This document shows positions 54,393-64,000 of a DNA stretch of 64,000 nt, piece by piece. Below the pieces are notes generated by a model. The model saw only the letters and a program-made list of their open reading frames with translations. It ran no database searches and was not told the origin of the DNA. Positions within the stretch are counted from its first letter, which is position 1. Each line of letters opens with the position of its first letter. Source of the DNA: Cryptomeria japonica (Eukaryota; Streptophyta; Pinopsida; Cupressales; Cupressaceae). Made by a program: the position numbers and the translations under genes. The stretch is from positions 109,264,406 to 109,328,405 of the forward strand of contig NC_081415.1 in the NCBI RefSeq assembly GCF_030272615.1, read 5' to 3'.

Positions 54393-55689
54393 TGTTGTCA
54401 TTGATGTCAACATATTCATGTGTTTTATTGCTCTAGTGGTTGCAGATTGGTTTATTGGGATCATGGTTCGGTATATGGAGTATTCCTAGTATCATTATAT
54501 CTTTTTGTATTATTTTTAGTGATCCGAAAGCTTAAATGATCATTTCCTATGATCCAATTTGGAGTTTGGTTTTTCTGATTAGTACTTTGCAGAGTTTGGT
54601 ATTTCCTCTGGTATATTCTGGTGTGATCAGATCTTGTGGTATAATTTTTGGAGAATGTTTTGGATGTTCATGTGTATCTACATTTTAGATGGTTCATGAT
54701 TTGGTGCTCTGCAAGATATCTTTCTAGTCCAAGTTTATGTTGTTTGAGTGTTCTTGAGTTTCAGGTGTTGATCGATGAAGATTTGATAAGTGGTGTTGGT
54801 GCAACTAATATAGATGGTTCTAATGTGATTGTTGGTGTTTCCTAATCATGTTCTATTTTTTTTGTGGTCCGTATTGATTCTTGTGTGAGTTCTTGGTGAC
54901 TTTGTTAATCCTGTGATATTCTTTGTGTTATGTGGTATTCTTGGTGGTGTAGTGTGTTACGTATGATGTTGATGAGATTGCCAGTGGTGATTCATCTTTG
55001 AAGATTTCGTTTAGGTCCATGTTATGTTATGTATATCATTATATTAGTTTGTTGGTCAATCTTTGTATCGTGTGATGTAATTTTGTAATTAGGTGTTATG
55101 GGTTTGATCGACCTTGTAGTCAAGGTTGATTATTTGTATAACTAGGAGTAGTATTCATGTAATTTGGTGTCTATGGTTGAGTCTACATTATCAATGAGTG
55201 GTGTATGTGTGATCAAGTGCATTGATCTTTCCCTATGGTGTGTTGAGAAGAGGTTGGTGAAGGGTAGACATTTGTGCTCAATCGAAACTGTCATCGAGCA
55301 TTAGTAGATGTTATTTTTGCAGTTCATTATTTCTAGATTGTAGTCTGAATCTTATTGTAAGGTAGTGAACCTTCCCTAAGGGTTGTAGCCTTCTCAGTCT
55401 TCTTATTTTGAGCAATGAGCTCTAGGTAGTGTGTTTGAATGTATGTTCATTCCATTGTAATATTTAAGCATACTATTGCAGAGTATCATCTTATTGTGGG
55501 TAGGTTCCCATTGTGGTTTTTCCCTTAACCAAGTTTTCCATGTCAAAATCTTGGTGTTGTGTGTTGTGCTATTGATTTTCTTATCTTTTTTGTTACTATA
55601 GTTTATCAGATTTGCATTTGATGATAAGCTTGATAATCCAGTGAAAATGGATTCCCTCTCTCAATTTTCCTTCATTTTTGTTGCCAACA
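54393..55689 (+). repeat. Ty1/copia 5' LTR (1297 bp)
   Basis: From TGTTGTCATTGATGTCAAC to ...TTGCCAACA. Aligns in inverted orientation to 49192-50479. It inserted into the LINE fragment. Confidence 0.82.
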
Positions 55690-55691
55690 AT

Positions 55692-55703
55692 TGGTATCAG
55701 AGC
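55692..55703 (+). other. Primer binding site TGGTATCAGAGC
   Basis: Perfect methionine-type primer site, two bases after the LTR end. Confidence 0.9.
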
Positions 55704-55745
55704 TAGATCCTCCAGAAGAAGCTTGACCGCTAGAGGAGATTCGAG

Positions 55746-56690
55746 ATGGCGATTGGAGTTGTTTTCTTTAAGGAGAGTCTGAGATTTGATGGAAGTAACT
55801 ATGCTATATGGAAGAACTGGATGGAGATGTACTTGAAATTTCTTGGAGAGGATTACTAAAAGATTACAAAGGATGTCTATTATGTTCCTCAGAATGGACT
55901 GGTTACTGCTATTGAGATCAAGGATGCTGAAAATAACATTAGAGATAAGGAAGCATTGCTGAGTGCCCTGACTGATTCTGAGATGACTAATGTGATGGGA
56001 CTTTAGACTACACATGAGATTTGGGAGAAGATTGAGACCTTGTATGAAGGATATAAACAAGTCAAAGTTGCTAAGTTGCAAAGTGTGAAAGGGAAGTATG
56101 AGATGCTAAAGATGGGAGAAGATGAGAACATATCAACCTTCATTGCTAAGGTGAATGACCTTGTCCGAGGTATCAGATGTACTGGTGGAACCCTTGAAGA
56201 AGATGAAATTGTTGCTAAGGTGTCAACATCTTTGCCTTGTGCTTAAAAACATAAAGTAGCTTCTATTAATGAGATCCAGAGTGTGACTACTGTGACAAGA
56301 GATATGTTGGCTAGAAATATTGTTGCATTTGAACTAAGTGAATTTGGTGAATTACATGAAAAGTCTAAAACAACATTTAGAGCATCTGTATTTGGAAAGA
56401 AGAAGTATGATCCTAAAGAATGTAGAGTATTTAGATATGAGAGAGAGAGAAATAAGAGAGATAGAAGAGAAAGAAAGAGAATTGGATGAGCTTGAAGCAT
56501 TGATTGCCCAAAGATTGCTTAAAGGAGCTAGTAAGTATGATGTAAAATTGCCTCTAAAATGTTTCTCTTGCAATAAGATAGGACATTTTTCTTCTAGGTG
56601 CCTAGAGAGAATGTCTAAATATGATAGGCATGATAAATATGATAAGCATGATAGGAATGATAGATATGAGAAGCATGAAAAGTAAGATAA
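55746..56690 (+). pseudogene. Ty1/copia gag
   Basis: Starts at an ATG encoding MAIGVVFFKESLRFDGSNYA. Copia gag motifs IWKNWMEMYLK, THEIWEKIETLYEGYKQVK, KGKYEMLKMGEDENISTF and MLARNIVAFEL follow. A CCHC knuckle CFSCNKIGHFSSRC is in the next frame (frame change between about 56250 and 56338). TAA/TAG stops after EDY, GL and PCA all fall at likely Gln codons. A lysine/aspartate repeat (KYDRHDKYDKHDRNDRYEK) ends it. Confidence 0.82.
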
Positions 56691-56787
56691 GTCTTACAAG
56701 CCTAACCAGAAGTATAAGCATAAGAAGAGCTGTTACTATGTTGTTGATGAAGGTGTTACAGATGGAGAATTAGAAGGTGATGAAGTA

Positions 56788-57240
56788 ATGTTTATTGCTA
56801 TTAAAGATGATGGACCGATACCTATTGATTCCACAAGCTACACTATTGAGGAGAAAGATTTAGTTGCTAAAGTTGAGGAGAAAGATGAATGGGTGATTAA
56901 CAATGGTTGTTCACGTCATATGACCGGTGATAAAAGAAAATTTGTGAGTATGGAAAAGTATGGTGGTGGAATATTAAGGTTCAGAGATGACAAAGCCTAT
57001 GTGATCCATGGTAGAGGTTCTATTTCCTTTAATGGTAAGCATAACATTGATGATGTCTTGTATGTTGAAGGTTTGAATCATAATCTTTCAAGTGTTGGTT
57101 AGATGGTTGACAAAGGTTATAATTTACAATTAAAGAATAGAAACTGCAAGACCCCAAATGCCTTTGGTATAGAGATTGCATCAAGAACTAAGATTGAAGG
57201 TAATATCTTTCATTTGAATGTTGGTGAGAAAGTTGCTTGA
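56788..57240 (+). pseudogene. Ty1/copia protease region
   Basis: WVINNGCSRHMTG replaces the usual W-x-DSG-x-S-x-H-M-T motif, so the catalytic Asp is lost (DS to NN, explicable by G-to-A changes). The downstream flap region is recognisable (DDVLYVEGLNHNLSSVG, then a TAG at a likely Gln and MVDKGYNLQLKN). Confidence 0.8.
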
Positions 57241-58430
57241 TTGCTCAGATTGATAAAAGTTGGTTATCGTATAGGAGAATGTGTCATTTTAATTTTGACT
57301 CAATGATTAAGATCGATTCTACTCAAGCTATTAGAGATTTTCCTAAAATTGTTAAGCCTGCTAATCTAGTATGTAAGTAATGCCAAATGGGAAAGAAAAC
57401 AATAATTTCTTTCAAGAGTAAGCAATATACATTTGATGAATTTCTAGATCTTGTGCATACTAACCTATTTGGACCTATTGCAATAAGGAGTGTGTAGGGT
57501 GACAGATATTTCATGTTGTTGATTGATGATTATTCCAAGATGATGTGGGTTGCCTTTTACAGGGAAAAATTAGAAGCATTGGACAAATTCAAGATATTCA
57601 AAGCAAAGGTTGAGACTAAGACAGGACTAAAGATGAAATGTCTGAGATCAGACAAAGGAGGAGAATTTTGTTTCGGTGACTTTGACTCATTCTATGAGAA
57701 GCATGGAATTAGAAGACAATTATCTGCTCCTAGAACCCCACAACAAAATGGATTTATTGAAAAGAAGAAAATGATGATCTTGGACATTGCAAGGACTATG
57801 TTGATTGAAGGGAATGTTTCAAAGATCTATTGGAGAGAAGTTGTTAGCATTGCTATTTACACATTCAACCGAGTACATATAAAAGGCGATATCGATAAGA
57901 TTCCTTATGAGCTATGGTTTGGTCATATTCTTACTGTGAGATATTTTAGAATCTTTGGAAGCAAGTGTTATATCAAGAGAGATGAGGATATAAGAAATTT
58001 TGATGCAAGAGTGATGAAAGAATTTTCTTGGGATATTCAAGAAAGAGAAAATCATATCGATGCTACAATAAGAGATTGAGAAAGATAGTCGAAAGTACAA
58101 ATGTGAAAGTTGATGAGAACTATGGAAAATAAATCATAACATGCAGATATGATGATGATTAGAATATTGTCATAAAGAAAATTTAGATAGAAGAATTGAA
58201 GTAGAATGATCCTATAGAGATAGTTAATCCAAATGTTGTTGCTACTGATGAAAAGGTGTAGGAACCTAAAAATATGAATAATTAGAAGACTCTGAGGTAT
58301 GTGAGATTGAATCATTCTAAAAATCAGATCATTGGTGATAAAAATAAAGGTGTGATGATTAGGCGAAGGCTATATTCTGAAGAGGTGTGTTTTATCTCTA
58401 AAATTGAACCTAGACAACAAGAATTGAATT
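57241..58430 (+). pseudogene. Ty1/copia integrase and linker
   Basis: After a degraded pre-integrase part, the core reads LLIDDYSKMMWVAF, LRSDKGGEFCFGDF and PQQNGFIEKKK, keeping the D, D, E triad, followed by FGSKCYIKRDE. TAG or TAA stops at RSV-stop-GDR and VCK-stop-CQM are likely former Gln. The linker continues to EEVCFISKIEPRQQELN near 58430, where the sense reading ends at the inverted segment. Confidence 0.8.
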
Positions 58431-58433
58431 AGT

Positions 58434-58936
58434 CCATAAAGATCTTTCTTCAATTTTCATACCATATCTCCATCATCTAATAATGAGAATCCATCAGGTC
58501 GCTCAATGTAGACTTCTTCCTCAAGATCACCATTCAGAAAGGTTGACTTCACATTCATCTAATATACCTTTAAATTCTTATAAGCAACATATGCAAGAAA
58601 TAGTCTAACAACTTCAAGTCTAGCTATGGTAGGAAAAGTCTCCTCATAATCAATTCCTTCTTTCTATGAATATACTTTGCATACCAATCTTTCTTTATTT
58701 CTGACAACTTCACTATCTTCATTCAATTTATTCATGAATACCCATTTAGTACCAATCACATTCTTGTCTTTAGGTCTAGGCACAAGTTTCCATGTGTTAT
58801 TCTTTTCAACCTGATTCAATTCTTCTTCCATATCTTTTATCACACCTTTAGGTTCAATATTTTCAATGAGATTCAATTATTCTTCATTATCAGATGATGG
58901 AGATATGGTATGCAAACTAAAGAAAGCTCTTTATGG
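58434..58936. repeat. Inverted repeat pair flanking an inverted RT segment
   Basis: 58434-58490 and 58880-58936 are inverted copies of about 57 bp encoding the same RT stretch (DDGDMV.KLKKALYG). Between them lies the RT fingers segment in opposite orientation. Confidence 0.85.
58494..58876 (-). pseudogene. Inverted N-terminal RT segment of copia element
   Basis: The minus strand reads KDMEEELNQVEKNNTWKLVP, RPKDKNVIGTKWVFMNKLNED and continues toward the palm, the start of copia RT. Its flanks on the plus strand are the end of the integrase linker and the middle of RT, so this part has been flipped within the element. Confidence 0.85.
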
Positions 58937-60103
58937 ACTGAAACAAGCCCCTATAGCCTGGTATGCTAGATTGGATAAGTATTTACTGAAATTGGGATTT
59001 AATAAAGCTACTGTTGATAGTAATATATATCTCAAGATTGAGAATGGTAACATTTTGATTGCTGAAGTTTTCATTGATGACATTATCTTTGGAGGAGATG
59101 ATAACTTAATTATGAAGTTTGTCGGTGATATGCAAAAAGAATTTGAGAGGTCTATAATAGGAGAGATGAAATTTTCTTAGGATTGTAGATTTCATAGAAT
59201 GGAAAAGGTATTTTTATATCTCAAGCTAAATATGTAAAGGAATTGTTGAAGAAGTTTAGGTTAGAAGATTCTAAACTGGTTGGAACTCCTATGGTGACTG
59301 GCTACAAATTATCTAAAAATGATGAATCTCTGAAAGCTAATCAGACCTTGTACAGATCTATGGTTGGTAGAAATTCTATACCTAACTCAGACTAGACCTA
59401 ACATTATGCATGTTGTGTGCATGGTTGCTAGATATCAAGTTGATCTGAAACAGAGTCATGTCACTACTGTAAAGAGGATATTTAGATATCTAAAAGAAAC
59501 TATGGATTAGGGTTTATGGTATCTGAGGAATGATGATTTCATGTTATGTTCTTACACTAATGCTGATTGGGCTGGTGATATTGATGAGCAGAAGAGTACC
59601 TATGGTGGTTCATTCTTTCTGGGTAAGAAATTGGTTTTATGGGCAACTAAGAAACAAGATTCAATTTCCCTATCTACTGTTGAAATTGAGTACATTGTTG
59701 CTGCCAGTAATTACACTTAGGTAGTTGGATGAAACAAATATTGAAGGATATCAAAGTTATCTATGATGAGCCTACTATCATACATTGTGACAATTCTAGT
59801 GCTATTAATATGTCAAAGAACTCGGTGCAACATTCAAAGACTAAACATGTATCAATCAAGTATCATTTCTTGAGAGAAAAAGTTAGTTAAGAGGAAGTGA
59901 AGCTAGAGTATGTGCCTACAAAGAAACAAATTGCTAATATTTTCACCAAGTCTTTTCCTACAGATACATTTGTTTATTTGATAGACAAGTTAGGGGTATC
60001 TACCCCTCCTGATGTGAACTACATACACCGAGTTTCATCAATCTGGTGGACTTCACAGTCTTATCTTTTTGCTAGGATTGATGAGTTTATGTTGCTCCTC
60101 TGA
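58880..60103 (+). pseudogene. Ty1/copia RT (C-terminal) and RNase H
   Basis: Plus reading resumes with KKALYGLKQAPIAWYARLDK, then EVFIDDIIFGG (both catalytic Asp kept, YV changed to FI). RNase H motifs follow: YTNADWAGDIDEQKSTYGG, LVLWATKKQDSISLSTVE and LEYVPTKKQIANIFTKSFP. Several frameshifts and TAG stops separate the pieces. The terminal SSIWW...LLL-stop ends at 60103. Confidence 0.82.
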
Positions 60104-60358
60104 TGAAGTAGTTTGTTTGTGGTTCAGTGGATTTGATTGTTATCATAATTTTTTTATTCTAAGGGGAAGAGTAATTTTTGTTTTCTATTTTGATAACCTT
60201 TGTCATTCATGCCAAAGGGGGAGATAAAGCATGTGAAAATTTGTCTTTTTTGTTGTTGGTAAGCCTAATCTTAGAGGGAGCTTATTGGAGATGTTTTATT
60301 TCTTTGCATTGACTGTTTTTCACATCCATATGTTGCAATCAATGCCAAAGGGGTAGAT
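60104..60358 (+). other. 3' untranslated region with two purine tracts
   Basis: CCAAAGGGGGAGATAAA lies near 60214-60230 and CCAAAGGGGTAGAT at 60345-60358, directly before TGTTGG. Both look like copia polypurine tracts. Confidence 0.6.
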
Positions 60359-61176
60359 TGTTGGACATTTGATGCAGGAGAATCCCCAATTTACAATAAT
60401 CTTGCATCAACCAAAAATGTTTTCCTTTTTGTTTTGTTTTCTATTTGCAATTTTAGTTTTCCTTTCCATATGTCCCAGTTTTTAGCTCACCGGATCTTGT
60501 GGAGTTGGATTCTACTCGAAGACTTGATCACTTTTCTTTCTTTTAGATCGCGTCTCATTTGGATCACTTACCAGCAAGATATTGCTACTGGTTTCCATGA
60601 CAGTTTCTTGTTACCAGTTGTTCCTTTTGTTAGCAATTGTCTGAGACCTATTTTGGTGATCTACTGAAACCCATTTTGAAGCTTGGGGAGACTTGGGCAT
60701 TGATTTCGATGTTCCTTGGTATGTGGCCAACCTTTTTCCATGATCTACATTTCATCCTTTGGATTTTTCCAGAGGAATCTCTTGGCGGAGGCCGACCTTG
60801 TTCATTTTGCACATTAGGTCTTGTTCTTCGAGTTTTAATCCCTTTTGGGCCAAATGGATCCTTTAGATCAATATATATATTTGTAATCATGCTTTAGAAT
60901 GTAATCAATCAGAATAAATCAGAGTATCAAATAGATAGACTCTGCCTAGAAGATAGATCTTTTGATTCAAGGTCCTGGTTCTGACCTATTCTACCAGGCC
61001 TGTGTGTCGGTATGTTGTAACCTGGTTGTTACCAGTTGGATGTAGTCAAATTTCATGCAATAAAACTACCTATTCTGCATTACCTCCATCATATCTATGT
61101 GTTTCCATTTTGTTTACTCTTGTTGATTGGTCTGGACCGATCTTCTTGAGGTTCCTCCTTACCAGTGACTGCTTCA
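60359..61176 (+). repeat. LTR (818 bp) upstream of the right-hand gypsy element
   Basis: From TGTTGGACAT to ...GACTGCTTCA, followed by a primer site at 61179. A TATA-like run ATATATATAT is near 60870. Its sequence differs from the copia LTR at 54393. The 3' partner would lie beyond the window. Confidence 0.7.
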
Positions 61177-61178
61177 AG

Positions 61179-61190
61179 TGGTATCAGAGT
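61179..61190 (+). other. Primer binding site TGGTATCAGAGT
   Basis: Methionine-type primer site with the last base changed, two bases after the LTR end. Confidence 0.8.
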
Positions 61191-61285
61191 GAATTTTTGT
61201 TCTAAAGGTTGTGTGTCCTGAATTTTTGTTATAGGGTGGTGGATTGCGGATCTGACCTAAAATTGTAAAGGAATAGCATGAATCA

Positions 61286-62420
61286 ATGGCATGGATAGGA
61301 ACTAGGAATGGTGGAACATGTGGGAATGCAGACCCTAATGTGATGGAGATGTTGTGAGAAATAGAAGCCCGGTTAGAAGTCATGGAGATAGTCCAGAGAA
61401 GAGGTCGACATATTGAAGATGTAAGTGAAGATGAAGGAGAAGAAGCCTCGATAGAACAAGTAAACCTATAGGTGGTTGATCCAGATGAAGAAAGGTTTTT
61501 AAGGGTTTTGAGTAGGGTGAACACTAAACCTCATTTTATCCCACTAGAATATGATGGGAAGTTAGATTCGAATGAATTGATGGATTGGATCTCAAAGATA
61601 GAGAAGTATTTTAATTTTGAAAACACTACAGAAGAGAGGAAGGTGAAATATGCTTGTACCCAGTTAAAACATCATGCATCTCTTTGGTAGGTACATTTAC
61701 AAGTTGATAGACAAATAAGAGGTAAAGAAAAGATTAAGACCTGGGATCAGATGATTGCTAAGTTGAAATCAAAGTTTTCTAGTGAATTATCAAGTGGAAT
61801 TGTTTTGGAATTTACAAAATTTGAGACAAAAGGAATCTAGTGTGAAGGAGTATACCGAAGCATTTTACAAGTTGAACATTAGATCCGGACATGATGATGA
61901 AGTTGAACAAATTGCAAGATATTTGAACGGATTGCGGATGTTTATACAAGATGAACTCATTATGATCAAATTGGAGAGTGTTGAAGGGGCTTACCAATAT
62001 GCCCTAAAGGTTGAAGAGAAATTGAACAAAAAACATGAGCAGAGATAGAGAGGTAGAGGTGGAAGGTTTACCGGAGGAAGATTTCAAGGAGGAAGAGGAT
62101 ATACCTGAGGAAGAGGAACCGATACAGATCAAAACATAGACAAGGAAGTGAGAAAAGAGGGTAATTCATATCGGAAGGATGAAATAAATTTTTACTGGAG
62201 GAGAGAACTGGATGGTTACCAGAATGAGAACTTTGGAAGAAAAAATAAGAGAACATTTAGAGGAACTTTCTTTAAGTGTGGAGGAGAATGACATCATGAA
62301 TTTGAATGAAAGAAGATAGAGGCTACTGGAAAAGTAGTAGTGGTGGAAGAAAACCCCACCAAATCAGACAATAAACCGAAAGATAGAGAACTGCTAATGA
62401 TGAGGAGAGCTTTGTGTCAT
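61286..62420 (+). pseudogene. Ty3/gypsy gag
   Basis: Starts at an ATG encoding MAWIGTRNGG. The capsid-like core reads FIPLEYDGKLDSNELMDWIS, KIEKYFNFENTTEERKVKYA, QLKHHASLW and YTEAFYKLNIRSG. An Arg/Gly-rich tail (RGRGGRFTGGRFQGGRG) precedes a degraded knuckle (FFKCGGE-stop-HHEFECKK). Frame changes occur near 61700-61790, with TGA/TAG stops early on. Confidence 0.78.
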
Positions 62421-62439
62421 ACCAGAGGAGATGAAGAAC

Positions 62440-63115
62440 CCTTGTAGAGGAAGAATCTGTTCAAAACTAGATGTAAGGTATGTGATAATTGTTGTAAAGT
62501 TGTTATTAATAGTGATAGTTTAGATAATATTGTTTTAGAAGATATGGTGAATAAGTTGAAATTGGAGAGTTTGAAACACCTTAAGCCCTATCAGATAGCA
62601 TGGATTCAGGATGAACATAAGTTGTTAGTAAGTGAACAGTGTTTGGTGAAATTGAAAATTGAGAATTATCATGATGATTTTTTGCATGATATTATGCCTA
62701 TGGATATGTTATCTTTTGTTGGGCAGACCTTGGCAGTTTGATAGACAAGCAATACATGATGGAAGGAAGAATACATACATTATTGTGGCCAATGGGATGA
62801 AGCAAACCTTGTTACCTTTGGAGGAACCTTTGAAGAATGAAGTATGTACAAATGCTAGAATCTATTTAGTAGATGGAAGGAAATTCATGGATGGACTGAG
62901 ACATGAGAATGTGTGTTTTGCCTTAATTCCTAAGAAGACTGAGAGACCACAACCAGAAGAAGAGCACCCAAAAGAGATAAGATATTTGCTGACAGAATAT
63001 GAGGATATCATTTCAGATAATGTACCTGATGGATTGTCACCTGTTAGAAGTATTAGTCATTGCAAGGAATTGGTTCCTGGAGTTAGTTTGCCTAACAAAG
63101 TTACACACTAGTTGA
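62440..63115 (+). pseudogene. Ty3/gypsy protease and pre-RT region
   Basis: The protease reads CKVVINSDSLDNIV where relatives have I-DSG-S; the catalytic Asp is Asn and the Gly is Asp, both G-to-A changes. LGRPWQFDRQAIHDGRKNTY follows in another frame. The RT approach reads PDGLSPVRSISHCKELVPGV. Confidence 0.75.
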
Positions 63116-64000
63116 CACTGGTATAGAATGAAGAACTGAATAGACAAGTGCAGAAGTTGTTGAAGAAAGGTTTGATTAGGGAGAGTCTGAGCCCTTGTGT
63201 AGTACCAACAGTATTAGCACCTAAGAAGAATGGAGAATGGATAATGGAGAATGTGTACCGATTCAAGAGCAATAAATAAGATCATAGTGAAATGTTGGTT
63301 TACTTTGCCTAGGATGGATGACATAATGGACTGTTTGAGTGGAGAAAAATACTTTACAAAGATAGATTTGAATAGTGGATATCATCAGATTAGGATCAGA
63401 GAAGGTGATGAGTGGAAGACAACATTTAAGACAAATGAAGGACTATATGAATGGTTGGTGATTCCTTTTGGATTGACTAATGCACCAAGTACTTTCATGA
63501 GGCTGATGAATGAGGTATTGAAGAAATTCTTGGGTAAGTTTTTTATTGTGTATTAGGATGACATTCTGATTTTTCAGTAAAACAAAAGAGGAGCATTTGT
63601 TGCAGTTAAGATAAGTTTTGTAGAGGTTGAGAGAAGAAAAGTTGTTGATCAATATCAAGAAGTTTACTTTCATGAAGGATGAGTTGGTCTATTTAGGATT
63701 TATGATATTTGAAGATGGTTTGAAGATGGGCCCTAAGAAAGTGAAAGCCATTATTGAGTGGCCTACACCAGAAAGTATTGGGGAGGTAAGATCATTTCAT
63801 GGATTGGCTAGTTTGTACTAGAAGTTTATCAGAAATTTCAATTCAGTTTGTAACCCTATGACTAAGACCATGAGAGGATATTGGAAAGAATTCAAGTGGA
63901 CCATTAGAGAAAACAAAAGTTTTGAATTGTTGAAGCAAAAAGTGACTGAGAAGCCTGTGTTAGCTTTACTAGATTTCAATAAGGTATTTCAAGTGGATTG
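63116..64000 (+). pseudogene. Ty3/gypsy reverse transcriptase, partial
   Basis: [70 protein letters not shown], then FFIVY-stop-DDILIF, with TAG in the YxDD box at the codon that is Gln in the giant element. INIKKFTFMKDELVYLGFMI and VRSFHGLASLY-stop-KFIRNF follow. At least three frames are used. The window ends inside the RNase H approach. Confidence 0.8.

Larger units (their letters stand above)
54393..60358 (+). mobile_element. Ty1/copia element, plus orientation, broken
   Basis: 5' LTR, primer site, gag, protease, integrase, RT and RNase H in copia order (integrase before RT). The RT N-terminal part is inverted. The expected matching 3' LTR is not present; a different LTR starts at 60359. 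Decay is heavy. Confidence 0.8.
61177..64000 (+). mobile_element. Ty3/gypsy (probably chromovirus) internal region, 5' half
   Basis: Gag, protease and RT in gypsy order, running off the right edge. The RT sequence style ([32 protein letters not shown]) matches plant chromoviruses, but the chromodomain would be outside the window. Confidence 0.8.

Noticed and set aside
55692-55703. tRNA genes near TGGTATCAGAGC sites
   Set aside because: These are primer sites complementary to a tRNA 3' end; no cloverleaf follows.

Overview
The window looks like intergenic DNA from a large, repeat-rich plant nuclear genome. I favour a gymnosperm, probably a conifer, from AT-rich composition, very long Ty3/gypsy Tat/Ogre-like elements, methionine-tRNA-primed LTR elements and heavy decay of coding frames. 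That assignment rests on style only; no sequence search was possible. I find no host gene, tRNA, rRNA or organellar insert. Almost everything is LTR retrotransposon, nested up to three deep, plus one LINE fragment.

Layout. (1) The oldest layer is a plus-strand Tat-like Ty3/gypsy element: protease region at 1-1744, integrase C-terminus at 40994-41417, an antisense plant-mobile-domain remnant at 42851-43520, and a 3' LTR starting at 44501. (2) A very large minus-strand Ty3/gypsy element occupies 1750-40988 with 5-bp target duplications CATCC. Without its two nested guests it is about 20.4 kb. Its two LTRs are about 6.57 kb each, and each contains a sense-orientation coding region of about 3.55 kb. 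Its pol order is protease, an extra RNase H, RT, degenerate RNase H, integrase. (3) A very young non-autonomous element (13124-23930, TSD CACTA, LTRs 1485 bp with about 2 differences) splits its gag-pol and carries one intact 660-codon proline-rich ORF. (4) A second non-autonomous element (29261-37264, TSD ATGTA, LTRs 1149 bp) sits in the LTR-borne reading frame of the right LTR. It has a gag-like ORF with five zinc knuckles and a second long ORF, but no pol. (5) From 45.2 to 53.8 kb are broken pieces: a relative of element 4's second ORF, a lone LTR, a minus-strand copia 5' end and a minus-strand gypsy LTR plus gag. (6) From 53.8 to 64 kb are a LINE RT fragment, a plus-strand Ty1/copia element with an inverted RT segment, and the 5' half of a Ty3/gypsy (probably chromovirus) element running off the window.

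How the parts work together: the gag-pol units are all broken. The two non-autonomous elements must have been mobilised in trans by relatives elsewhere. The most interesting points are the coding region inside the giant LTRs, a 987-bp gene-conversion tract between those LTRs, two helically phased arrays of an 11-bp motif at both internal ends of the youngest element, an RNase H domain placed upstream of RT, and direct sister-copy evidence for CAG-to-TAG decay. Alignments were made by eye; divergence values are estimates from the stretches compared.
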